This document shows positions 7,574-14,577 of a DNA stretch of 45,516 nt, piece after piece. Positions within the stretch are counted from its first letter, which is position 1; every line of letters starts with the position of its first letter. This DNA is from REEB426 sp964551975. GTDB taxonomy: Bacteria > Actinomycetota > Actinomycetes > S36-B12. A program made the translations under genes and the position numbers. The notes under the pieces are model-generated. The model was not told the DNA's origin. It made no database searches and saw only the letters and a list, made by a program, of their open reading frames with translations. The stretch lies in the NCBI GenBank assembly GCA_964551975.1, contig CAZKFI010000011.1, positions 1-45,516 of the forward strand, given 5' to 3'.

Positions 7574-8434
7574 CACGCTTCGCACCCACCCCGAGTGGGT
7601 ACCTGCACGCTGGCAATCTGGTCAATCTGCTGTTGGCAAGCTGGCTCCGCGACATTCACGATGGACAGCTCGCTTTGCGCATTGACGACGAAGACCGCGA
7701 TCGGCAGCGGCCGGAGTACGTGGTCGACATCTTCGATGCCANNNNNNNNNNCGCTGCACCGCGGCGATGTCGAGGTGAGACGCATCGACATCTTCGATGC
7801 CATGACCTGGCTGAATATTTCTTGGGACATCGGACCACGCTCCGTTGATTCACTGCGAGACCAGAACCCAGCAGCGCGACAATCTCACTGGCGAGAGCAG
7901 GTCTTGGAGCTCCGAGAACGCGATGGGGCGCGAACCTTCGTCTGTTGCTGTTCGCGCAGGGAACTGCTGGCGGCCGCAAGTCGCAGGTGCCTTCGCCGTT
8001 GCGACCAGCGCAATCTGACCCTTGAAACAGGCAATACCAGCCTGCGCTTTCGGCTACCGGATGACCTCGCCCATCTCGGTGAACCCGTCCTCTGGCGTCG
8101 CGACGGGTGGCCCGCCTACCACCTTGCGAGCGTTCTCACCGACGACGAACTTCAGGTGACGCACGTGCTGCGAGGCGAAGACCTGCAGGAAGCCACGCAG
8201 ATACACCTGGCCTTGGCAGATGCGCTCGGAGCCCGCAACGCCGCGAGTGCTCACTACCTGCATCATCAACTGCTGCTCGATGACTCAGGAATCAAGCTCA
8301 GCAAGTCCACCCTGGGTCAAGGCAAACCGCTGCCACGGACGACGGAACAGGTGTCGTACGTGACGAATTCCGCCATCCGCATCGGGGCACCCCTAGGAAT
8401 TCAGCCCACCATCAAGGCCCATATGAGCGGCTGA
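7567..8434 (+). CDS. Stand-alone glutamyl-tRNA synthetase-like protein (GluQ-RS type), interrupted by a 10-N gap
   Basis: This is the catalytic core of a class I glutamyl-tRNA synthetase with no anticodon-binding domain, as in glutamyl-Q tRNA(Asp) synthetase (GluQ-RS/YadB). Evidence: RFAPTPSGYLHAGN (HIGH-type motif, residues 4-17), RIDDEDRDR, a Cys-rich segment FVCCCSRREL with two further Cys nearby (the YadB zinc region), the HVLRGEDL block and IKLSKS (KMSKS-type). The frame is +1 before the N run and +2 after it. An 18-base repeat ends at the gap (7724-7741) and recurs at 7785-7802. Joining the copies removes 61 bp, restores one frame of about 268 residues and gives family spacing between RIDD and the WD motif, so the gene is probably intact. 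Its ATG overlaps the reactivase stop, and its end overlaps the convergent ABM gene by 23 bp. GluQ-RS normally glutamylates queuosine on tRNA(Asp); why it sits here is unknown. Confidence 0.8.
7724..7741. repeat. 18-bp direct repeat, copy 1, at the edge of an assembly gap
   Basis: tcgacatcttcgatgcca ends exactly at the last base before the N run and is repeated at 7785-7802. In the upstream frame it encodes VDIFDA, and in the downstream frame IDIFDA followed by MTWLNISWD. The repeat explains how the two contigs should be merged. Confidence 0.85.
7742..7751. other. Assembly gap (10 N), probably spurious
   Basis: Ten N of fixed length mark a scaffold join. The flanking 18-bp repeat and the perfect family spacing obtained by merging at it suggest that the true gap is an overlap, and that 7752-7784 is extra sequence at a contig end. 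Confidence 0.85.
7785..7802. repeat. 18-bp direct repeat, copy 2
   Basis: This is identical to 7724-7741. Bases 7752-7784 lie between the gap and this copy and have no counterpart in the synthetase family. Confidence 0.85.
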
Positions 8435-8732
8435 CTTGCGTGACGATGACCCGGTAGTTGCCATATCCGGATGCTCGTCCAAAGTCTTGGGCCAGACGAT
8501 GCTCGCCCACCTGCTTCCACGCCAATGCAGCGGCCTCATCGGCGAAGACCGCTAACGTCACACCCACGCGCGTTTCAGGGTCGCGAACGCTGATGAAGTC
8601 GATGAACCCGGGTTGCTCTCCGATGATCTCCGCGAGGTTGGACGAATGCCTTCGGTACTCCTCATCCCAATGCTCATCACCCCGGACCGACACGAAGGCG
8701 ACCATGCAGGCACCCGCCGGTGTTTGGAGCAC
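8412..8732 (-). CDS. Antibiotic biosynthesis monooxygenase (ABM) domain protein
   Basis: The 106-residue protein has the small ferredoxin-like dimeric ABM fold. The core VAFVSVRGDEHWDEEY, then PGFIDFISVRDPET and VFADEAAALAWKQ, follows the usual order of strand, helix, 'PGF' turn, strand, and 'W-x-x-x-x-H' helix (AWKQVGEHRLAQ). Members are haem-binding or cofactor-free oxygenases, or stress proteins, and the reaction here cannot be stated. The GTG at 8732 lies just after the desaturase stop; an ATG at 8705 is a possible shorter start. It forms a two-gene unit with the desaturase and converges with the synthetase-like gene, overlapping it by 23 bp. Confidence 0.75.
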   Translation of the reverse strand: MLQTPAGACMVAFVSVRGDEHWDEEYRRHSSNLAEIIGEQPGFIDFISVRDPETRVGVTLAVFADEAAALAWKQVGEHRLAQDFGRASGYGNYRVIVTQVSRSYGP

Positions 8733-8740
8733 CGGGATTC

Positions 8741-9685
8741 TCAGTCCTGGGCTGCGAGTCGACGGCGCAGCGCCTCGCGCCTGTCCTCGAAACGCTGAGC
8801 GGCCTGCTCTGTTGTAGTCAGGTAGTCAGCCAACTCTTCGCGGGTGCGCTCACCCTCGGGACCCAGGTCGGTTCGTTCGAAGACCTGCCACTTTCGCAAC
8901 ACCGGCATGATGACCTCGTCCAGATGCTGACGTATGTCATAGATTCCCTCGACAGCGATCTGTACCGCTTTGCGGGCAAACCCGTCAATGCCATGACCGG
9001 GCATCGCGAAGTCACGTACGGTCTTCCAGACCGCGTCCATGGTGGCATCTGGTTCACGATCAAAGGCCGCGGCAACCACGTTGCGGTAGAACACCATGTG
9101 CAGGTTTTCATCAAGGGCAATACGTGCCAGCAATTGCTCGGCGATGGGGTCCCCCGTGGCCGTGCCCGTATTTCGATGAGAGACCCGGGTAGCCAATTCC
9201 TGGAAGGAGACGTAGGCCAGACCGGCCAAAACATCCGGGTGGATTGCTGCGAACCCGGCTTCCATGTGGGTCATCCGCGCGCGCTCCAGCGCCACCGGGT
9301 CGATGGCGCGAGTGACGAGCAGGTAGTCCCGGATGGCAGCGCCGTGCCGCCCCTCCTCAGCTGTCCATCGGCCGACCCAGGTACCCCAGGCACCATCGCG
9401 GCCGAACATCGTGGCGATCTCGTGGTGATAACTGGGCAGGTTGTCTTCGGTCAGCAAATTGATCACCAGGCTGGTGCGTGCTGCCTCACTGAATCTCTGC
9501 TGCTGCGGAGACCAATCCGCTCCATTCAGCGGTCCTGCGAAATCCTGACCCTCGCTCCAAGGAATGTATTCGTGTGGAAACCACTCCTTGGCCTGACTCA
9601 GATGCCTGTTGAGCTCCACCTCCACGACCGGTTCAAGGTCGATGAGTAGTCGCTGCACCTGCGGGCCCTCAAGAATCGCCGTCAC
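8741..9685 (-). CDS. Acyl-[acyl-carrier-protein] desaturase (ferritin-like diiron)
   Basis: The 314-residue soluble diiron enzyme is of the plant stearoyl-ACP desaturase/mycobacterial DesA type and introduces a cis double bond into acyl-ACP chains using O2 and reduced ferredoxin. Diiron ligands are visible in a first EExxH motif (WTAEEGRHGAAIRDYL, about 108-123) and a second DExxH motif (IALDENLHMVFYRN, about 189-202), with additional carboxylates in the preceding helices (SLVINLLTEDNLPSYH). Length is typical. It is followed 8 bp later by an ABM-domain gene on the same strand. The electron donor is not encoded beside it; a ferredoxin reductase lies far to the right at 43917-45272. Confidence 0.9.
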   Translation of the reverse strand: MTAILEGPQVQRLLIDLEPVVEVELNRHLSQAKEWFPHEYIPWSEGQDFAGPLNGADWSPQQQRFSEAARTSLVINLLTEDNLPSYHHEIATMFGRDGAWGTWVGRWTAEEGRHGAAIRDYLLVTRAIDPVALERARMTHMEAGFAAIHPDVLAGLAYVSFQELATRVSHRNTGTATGDPIAEQLLARIALDENLHMVFYRNVVAAAFDREPDATMDAVWKTVRDFAMPGHGIDGFARKAVQIAVEGIYDIRQHLDEVIMPVLRKWQVFERTDLGPEGERTREELADYLTTTEQAAQRFEDRREALRRRLAAQD

Positions 9686-9722
9686 CTCGCTAGCGTGACA
9701 GATGGGCAGGCGAATCGCAGCA

Positions 9723-10616
9723 CTACCCCCCGGTAACTGTTGCTGGTGACCCGGTCCCGCGCCACCAGCGAGCCAACGCTGCCGCCGTTGCTGAGGGCGC
9801 TTCGGCGTTGGGTGAATGCCCGGCTCCCTCGATCACTAGGACGTCCGCGCCGATCTCGTGAGCCATCTGACGTTGGACGTCGGTCGGCCATGCATCATCC
9901 TGGGCACCGAACATCACGGCCTTCGGCAGGTCAGGACGCGACCGAAGTCCTTCCACCACGGGGGCCTGCTCACACAGGATCACCGCTTTTGCGCGCAGTC
10001 CCACCGGGCTATTAGCCATCCAGCGCTGTCTGCAGAACTCCTCCACTGCCGCGGGTGGATCGGGAGCATCGGCGGCACGTTCCAAAGCCCGTTTCGCCGC
10101 CCAGAGCTCGTCCAACGGCGTATCAGGCAGGGCCTCTATGAGCGCCGGCAGGGCGCCGCGTCTGCGTTCCGGCAGAGCCCCCGGACCCGTACACAACCCG
10201 AGCCAACTCGCCACATCGAGTGCGGTGTCGGCAACGGCGACCTGACTCACCAGGCCGCCAAATGAGTGCCCGAGCAGGTGAGGCGCATCTCCTCGGCTTC
10301 GGCGCAGACGAGCGATATCAACCAATTGGCGAAGATCCTGAGCGAGGGCGAGCAGGGCGTAGTCGGTCGGGTCGTTTGTTCCCGGTGATTGATACTGCCC
10401 AAGTTGGTCAAATGTGAAGACCCCGAATCCCGACCCCGCAAGTGGCTCGATCAGGCCGAGGAAATCCTCCTTGCTCCCGGTGAAGCCTGGCACGAGGACT
10501 ACCCAGTCCGGGGCGGAGTCCAGCCCGTAGTGCAGCACTCTGCGTGGCCCTCGATCGATGGACCAGGTCTCGAGAATGGCTCCCTTCGGGAGCTCAACGA
10601 ATGGGGGCGTACTCAT
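9723..10616 (-). CDS. Alpha/beta-hydrolase fold protein
   Basis: The 297-residue soluble hydrolase shows an oxyanion-hole region VVLVPGFTGSKEDF (about 39-52), a nucleophile elbow LLGHSFGGLVSQ with Ser at about 118, a DDAWP acid region at about 250 and the catalytic His in EGAGHSPNAEAPS (about 272-284). These fit a classic Ser-Asp-His hydrolase of the esterase/haloperoxidase/epoxide-hydrolase superfamily. There is no signal peptide. The substrate is unknown. It is transcribed divergently from the K+ channel gene across 77 bp and lies upstream of the desaturase on the same strand with a 37-bp gap. Confidence 0.85.
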   Translation of the reverse strand: MSTPPFVELPKGAILETWSIDRGPRRVLHYGLDSAPDWVVLVPGFTGSKEDFLGLIEPLAGSGFGVFTFDQLGQYQSPGTNDPTDYALLALAQDLRQLVDIARLRRSRGDAPHLLGHSFGGLVSQVAVADTALDVASWLGLCTGPGALPERRRGALPALIEALPDTPLDELWAAKRALERAADAPDPPAAVEEFCRQRWMANSPVGLRAKAVILCEQAPVVEGLRSRPDLPKAVMFGAQDDAWPTDVQRQMAHEIGADVLVIEGAGHSPNAEAPSATAAALARWWRGTGSPATVTGG

Positions 10617-10693
10617 GACGGGCCTTCCACCTTTGCGAAGTCCTCTCCGCGTGTCGATAGTCGCTGAGCTCGATTGACCATGATCCTGCTGTC

Positions 10694-11422
10694 ATGGCCA
10701 GATCAGCATCCAGTGCGCGCACAGTCTCCAAGACGACCAAACCGACCAAGAAGTCGCCCGCCCCGAGCCGGCGTACCGCGGCAAAACCCCCGGCCAAGAA
10801 GAACCACACTCCCCCTAAAGCAGCACCTCAGCAGTTCGCCACTGAAGGCCACGGTCGCGCAGTCCCACAGCAACTGAAACACCGCGCCAGGCGGGCGTAT
10901 CCTGGTTTGCGGCACATCGGACGCATCATCGCGGGTTCGGCGATCATCGTCCTGCTCATGACACCCACCGAAGAGTTGGTCCGCTACGACGTTGATGGCG
11001 CGATGTTCATCGCACTGGCTCTCCTGGCCTTGCTCCTGACCCTGTTTATCCTGTTCCTTCGCTGGCGCCTGAAGAAGCTGGAGGCCGCCGCTTATCCCGG
11101 CTGGGCTGCGCTAGAACTCTACGCCCTTGCGGTGGTGATGTTCGTGGCAATCTTCAGCAAGCTCTATCTGATGATTTCACTCACCAATCCGCAGGCCTTC
11201 ACGGAGCAACTGGACCACTTCACCTCGTACTACTTCGCTCTGACAGTCCTGGCAACGGTCGGCTTTGGAGACATCACTCCGGTCACCGTGGTTGCCCGAG
11301 CCTTGACCATGGTGCAGATGGCTCTGGACCTCGCCTTCATCGCCCTGCTCGTGCGCCTGGTTTCCACCCACCGCGATCGGGCGCACGCACAACGTCGTGC
11401 GGCGACTAGCTCCACTTCCTGA
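10694..11422 (+). CDS. Potassium channel family protein
   Basis: The 242-residue membrane protein has a K+ selectivity filter TVGFGD at residues 188-193 inside a pore helix (SYYFALTVLATVGFGDITP). Hydrophobic segments lie at about 75-92, 102-123, 139-162 and 198-222. The first 70 residues form an unusual Lys/Arg/Pro/Ala-rich tail predicted to be disordered and cytosolic. There is no RCK or cyclic-nucleotide domain at the C-terminus, which is short and basic. It would form a tetrameric K+ channel of the bacterial ion-channel-2 family. The end overlaps the convergent small membrane protein gene by 17 bp. Confidence 0.88.
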   Translation: MARSASSARTVSKTTKPTKKSPAPSRRTAAKPPAKKNHTPPKAAPQQFATEGHGRAVPQQLKHRARRAYPGLRHIGRIIAGSAIIVLLMTPTEELVRYDVDGAMFIALALLALLLTLFILFLRWRLKKLEAAAYPGWAALELYALAVVMFVAIFSKLYLMISLTNPQAFTEQLDHFTSYYFALTVLATVGFGDITPVTVVARALTMVQMALDLAFIALLVRLVSTHRDRAHAQRRAATSSTS

Positions 11423-11636
11423 TGGCGAAGTACCACAGGTAGTAGACACCGAGAGCTGGGCCACCAGCCAGCATGAGATACGGCACGATGCCACCGCGGC
11501 CATTGCCTATGTAGCCGAGCGCGGCGATTACGACAGCGACGGCTAGGGCAATGGCCAGGGCAGCAAAAAGCCAGCGTTGCGGTGAGCGCGACGACCAGGG
11601 CCGGGGGTAGGCCTCATCAGGCTGGTCTGCACTCAC
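11406..11636 (-). CDS. Small two-helix membrane protein, unknown
   Basis: The 76-residue protein has a polar N-terminus, then two hydrophobic segments at about 23-42 and 50-70, ending in a basic YFAIRKWS tail. I do not recognise the family. The start overlaps the stop of the LapA-like gene by 4 bp (ATGA), so the two are probably co-translated and may act together in the membrane. Confidence 0.65.
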   Translation of the reverse strand: MSADQPDEAYPRPWSSRSPQRWLFAALAIALAVAVVIAALGYIGNGRGGIVPYLMLAGGPALGVYYLWYFAIRKWS

Positions 11637-11905
11637 TTATGGTCTGACCCTTCCTCCTGCGGCTCCGGTTTGCGCAACTTCCGTACGCCTCGTCGGACGA
11701 GGCCACCCATCAACACGCCAAGCACGAACGGAATGACGACGAGCAGCCAGACCCACATGTCGAATGACCAGCCGAAGTAGTCAACCTGCACTGTCTGAAG
11801 ATTCTGGACCGCGAAGATCAGCAGGAGCACCAGGAGAACGATGATCACCCAGGAACGCCAGCCGGGGCGCTTTGCCTTTTCTTTCGGTCGTCCCAGTTCG
11901 CTCAC
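11633..11905 (-). CDS. LapA-domain (DUF1049) membrane protein
   Basis: The 90-residue protein has a Lys/Arg-rich N-terminus and two hydrophobic segments (about 18-36 and 52-70). The typical LapA pattern is FAVQNLQTVQVDYFGWSFDMWVW between the helices, followed by GVLMGGLVRR. In Gram-negatives the LapA/B pair tunes envelope lipid synthesis; the role of actinobacterial homologues is not established. A second short membrane protein overlaps its stop. The gene is divergent from the enoyl-CoA hydratase paralogue, with 120 bp between them. Confidence 0.8.
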   Translation of the reverse strand: MSELGRPKEKAKRPGWRSWVIIVLLVLLLIFAVQNLQTVQVDYFGWSFDMWVWLLVVIPFVLGVLMGGLVRRGVRKLRKPEPQEEGSDHK

Positions 11906-12025
11906 GGCGTCTCCCTCTGCCTCGACCTGATCAGGTCATCCTCAACCAGGCTGCCCCACGCGGAGCAGCCCCATTCTGCCGGAAAGCGGTTCTTCAGGTG
12001 GGCGTTTGCTGGCTACGCTCCAGGC

Positions 12026-12823
12026 ATGACTCTGACGGCCCTCAGCGATAGTGACCTTGGTTTCGCAGTCGAGGTCCACGGCGCAGTTGCACAGGTCACG
12101 CTGAATAGGCCCGAACGGCTCAATGCCCTGCTACCCGGAGCAGTACGCCACTACGCCCAGATCCTGCGTGCTGCCGACGCGGACCCGAACGTGCGAGCCA
12201 TAGTCGTCACGGGCGCCGGTCGTGGGTTCTGCGCCGGCGCCGATCTCGCGATCCTGAGCGCCGGCACTCAGGCATTGAACGCATTCATGGCAGAGCAGCG
12301 TGACGAGGACGTGCCGACCATCGCATTGAGCATCGGTACCCCGGTCATCACCGCGATTAACGGCCCTGCCGTTGGCCTGGGCTTCGTCATCGCCCTAGCC
12401 GCAGATCTGCGGATCGCGGGCTCGAGCGCCAGCTTTGCCTCTGTCTTCGCCCGTCTTGGCCTCGTTGCTGAATACGGCATCGCCTGGCTCCTGCCACGCC
12501 TGGTGGGCCTGGGTAGTGCCACCGATCTGCTCCTCACCGGCCGAACCATCGACGCACAGGAAGCTGCGAACCTCCGGCTCGTGCAGGCCGTTGCCGACGA
12601 TCCGCTGGCTGAGGCATTGCGACGTGCGCAGGAGCTCGCAGAATTCATCTCACCTGCGTCCGTGCGCACTATGAAAGCGCAACTGTTGGCCGCATCGACT
12701 CAGGACCTGCACACCGCCACTGCCGACTCGCTGGTACGAATGCGCGCAGGATTCGGCAATCCCGATCTGGCTGAGGCCCTGACCGCACGATCTGAGCAGC
12801 GCGCGCCTCGATTCCAGCCGTAG
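12026..12823 (+). CDS. Enoyl-CoA hydratase/isomerase family protein
   Basis: The 265-residue crotonase-fold protein carries oxyanion-hole and CoA-binding motifs GAGRGFCAGADL (about 59-70) and INGPAVGLGFVIALAADLRIA (split around residue 113). At the two positions where hydratases carry catalytic Glu, the sequence reads VFARLGLVAEYG and SATDLLLTG, so the usual Glu pair is not seen. Many actinobacterial EchA paralogues share this, and activity as isomerase, hydrolase or a non-catalytic acyl-CoA binder cannot be separated by sequence. The gene appears monocistronic, ends 16 bp before the convergent DUF4916 gene, and is not part of the fadA-fadB operon further right. Confidence 0.85.
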   Translation: MTLTALSDSDLGFAVEVHGAVAQVTLNRPERLNALLPGAVRHYAQILRAADADPNVRAIVVTGAGRGFCAGADLAILSAGTQALNAFMAEQRDEDVPTIALSIGTPVITAINGPAVGLGFVIALAADLRIAGSSASFASVFARLGLVAEYGIAWLLPRLVGLGSATDLLLTGRTIDAQEAANLRLVQAVADDPLAEALRRAQELAEFISPASVRTMKAQLLAASTQDLHTATADSLVRMRAGFGNPDLAEALTARSEQRAPRFQP

Positions 12824-12839
12824 TCAGGCACGGCTCGGG

Positions 12840-13376
12840 CTACAGCAGTAGTCCGCAGTGCGCCAGCGCCATCCGTACTAGGCGGCCTTGGCCACCCGGC
12901 ATCTCTGCCTGTACTTGTGAAGTCACAGCCTCATGCGGGCTCACCCAGATGAGGTCGAGGGCGCTCTGCGACGGTGCGCACTCACCTTCGATTGGGACCA
13001 CGAATGCCAGTGACACTGCATGCTGTCTGGGGTCATGGAAACCCGTCACGCCTGGATCCGGGAAGTACTCCACGACCGTGAAGGGCTGTGGTGAAGCTGG
13101 CACTTTGGGAAGGGCGAGCGGTCCGAGATCTTTCTCAAGGTGTCGCAGCAGTGCGTCGCGGACTCGTTCCCCATACATAACCCGGCCACTCACCACCGCA
13201 CGACTGATGCTGCCATCCGGCATCCCGCGCAGCAGCAGGCCAACACTGAGCACCATGCCATTGGCATCCGTTCGCACCGGCACAGCGTCCACATAGACAA
13301 TGGGAAGTCGCTCACGAGCCAGGCGAATGTCGTCTTCGCTCAACCATGATGTGCGTGCATCGATGACCTCGCTCAC
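12840..13376 (-). CDS. DUF4916 family protein (Nudix-like)
   Basis: The 178-residue protein matches an actinobacterial family related in fold to Nudix hydrolases. Segments seen include SWLSEDDIRLARERLPIVYV, RTDANGMVLSVGLLLRG and VEYFPDPGVTGFHDPRQHAVSLAFVVP. A full Nudix box is not evident, so hydrolase activity is doubtful. The GTG at 13376 is chosen because it has a near-perfect GGAGGT site a few bases upstream; a much longer in-frame reading to 13580 would overlap msrB and adds low-complexity residues. It is divergent from msrB. Confidence 0.75.
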   Translation of the reverse strand: MSEVIDARTSWLSEDDIRLARERLPIVYVDAVPVRTDANGMVLSVGLLLRGMPDGSISRAVVSGRVMYGERVRDALLRHLEKDLGPLALPKVPASPQPFTVVEYFPDPGVTGFHDPRQHAVSLAFVVPIEGECAPSQSALDLIWVSPHEAVTSQVQAEMPGGQGRLVRMALAHCGLLL

Positions 13377-13432
13377 GGCGCACCTCCTACTGACCAACAT
13401 CATGCCGCCTGCAGGACGGATAGGGTCCCAGA

Positions 13433-13891
13433 ATGCCTCGACACCACTCAACCCCTGCTGCCGACGGGCCACATCGTCCCGACGGCAGTGCCTACCAGGT
13501 CGTCCGCGATGAATCCGAGTGGCAGGCGCAGTTGAGCCCACTGGAGTACCACGTGCTCCGCGAGGCGGGCACCGAGGCACCCTTCACCGGCGAGTACACC
13601 GATACCGAAATCGAGGGCGTGTACTGCTGCCGGGCCTGCGGTGCCGAACTCTTCCGCAGCACCGAGAAGTTCCATTCCCACTGCGGTTGGCCGAGTTTTT
13701 TCGCACCGGCAGATTCCGAGGCGGTCGTCACCCTGGCCGACAACTCCTTGGGACAGCCCCGCATCGAAGTGAGGTGTGCTTCTTGCGGTGGGCATCTGGG
13801 CCACGTCTTTGCCGGTGAGGGTTACCCGACACCCACTGACCTTCGATACTGCATCAACTCGGTTTCCCTGCGGATGAACCCACCGAGCTAG
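13433..13891 (+). CDS. msrB: Peptide-methionine (R)-S-oxide reductase
   Basis: The 152-residue enzyme reduces methionine-R-sulfoxide in proteins. Both zinc-binding CxxC pairs are present (CCRACG at about 64-69 and CASCGGHLGHVF at about 114-125), as are HSHCGWPSFF and the catalytic Cys in RYCINSVSLR near residue 139. Its length is typical for the single-domain form. The start is ATG at 13433, divergent from the DUF4916 gene across 56 bp. Confidence 0.95.
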   Translation: MPRHHSTPAADGPHRPDGSAYQVVRDESEWQAQLSPLEYHVLREAGTEAPFTGEYTDTEIEGVYCCRACGAELFRSTEKFHSHCGWPSFFAPADSEAVVTLADNSLGQPRIEVRCASCGGHLGHVFAGEGYPTPTDLRYCINSVSLRMNPPS

Positions 13892-13945
13892 CCAGCTCCG
13901 GCGCGCCGGAGGCGACCGGGGCCACCACCGGCCTACCCTGACCGC

Positions 13946-14566
13946 ATGCGGACAATCCAGGCAGGCGTTGATGCATTCGCCACGGCTATGGAGCAGGTCG
14001 GCAAGGCTGAAATTCGCGCGGAATTCCTCGTGGAGGAGTGTCCAGCCCCGGCCAGACTGGCACCCCAGGCCTTGGCCTTAAGCGCTGAAGCAACGGAACT
14101 CTCCGGGCTAGATGCCTCGGGCCGATTCGTCCTGCTGCATGACGCCGACGGCGTCGACGAGTGGGAGGGGACGTTCCGGGCAGTGGTGTTCGTTCGCGCT
14201 GCAATTGAGGCAGACCTCGCGACCGACCCCCTCCTGCCCGAGGTCTGTTGGTCCTGGGTTGAGGAAGCCCTGCAGGAGGTCCAGGCCCCGGTGCAGCTCC
14301 TGGGAGGCACGGTCACGATCACCGCAGGTACGTCGTTTGGCAGCCTTGCGGACCGGCCGTCCCAAACCATGGTGGAGATTCGCGCTTCCTGGACCCCTGC
14401 GAATCCTGAGCCAGGTTCCTTCGATACGGCTGACGGCTACGGCGAGACTCCGGAATCGGTGATGGAGCGTCACGTGCTCGCGTGGGGATGCCTGCTCGCG
14501 AAGGCAGCGGGCCTCATGCCGCTCCCCCCAGGGGTTCGCCAGGTCGGCACACGACGAGTTCCCTAG
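13946..14566 (+). CDS. DUF3000 domain protein
   Basis: The 206-residue protein belongs to an actinobacterial family of unknown function that regularly sits directly before the RNase D gene (Rv2680 next to Rv2681 in M. tuberculosis, from memory). Landmarks: LVEECPAPARLAPQALALSA (about 28-47), GRFVLLHDADGVDEWEGTFR and SWTPANPEP near the middle. There are no membrane segments or recognisable catalytic motifs. The gene is 11 bp from rnd and probably co-transcribed. The conserved neighbourhood is the best clue to a link with RNA metabolism, but no function should be assigned. Confidence 0.82.
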   Translation: MRTIQAGVDAFATAMEQVGKAEIRAEFLVEECPAPARLAPQALALSAEATELSGLDASGRFVLLHDADGVDEWEGTFRAVVFVRAAIEADLATDPLLPEVCWSWVEEALQEVQAPVQLLGGTVTITAGTSFGSLADRPSQTMVEIRASWTPANPEPGSFDTADGYGETPESVMERHVLAWGCLLAKAAGLMPLPPGVRQVGTRRVP

Positions 14567-14577
14567 GCGGCCAACCG

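Noticed and set aside
3331..8434. Horizontal transfer of the dehydratase operon by a mobile element
   Set aside because: I see no transposase, integrase, terminal repeat or tRNA boundary, and base composition looks like the neighbours by eye; a codon-usage calculation would be needed to say more.
8720..9649. Long plus-strand open frame of 309 codons opposite the acyl-ACP desaturase
   Set aside because: It mirrors the desaturase, whose diiron motifs and length are clear. The antisense translation has no recognisable family pattern.
13377..13580. Upstream extension of the DUF4916 reading frame
   Set aside because: It overlaps msrB and its promoter and adds Arg/Pro-rich residues; a strong GGAGGT site marks the GTG at 13376.
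14482..14577. Upstream extension of RNase D to ATG-like starts inside DUF3000
   Set aside because: It would overlap the DUF3000 coding end by about 85 bp and adds residues foreign to the family; GTG at 14578 fits.
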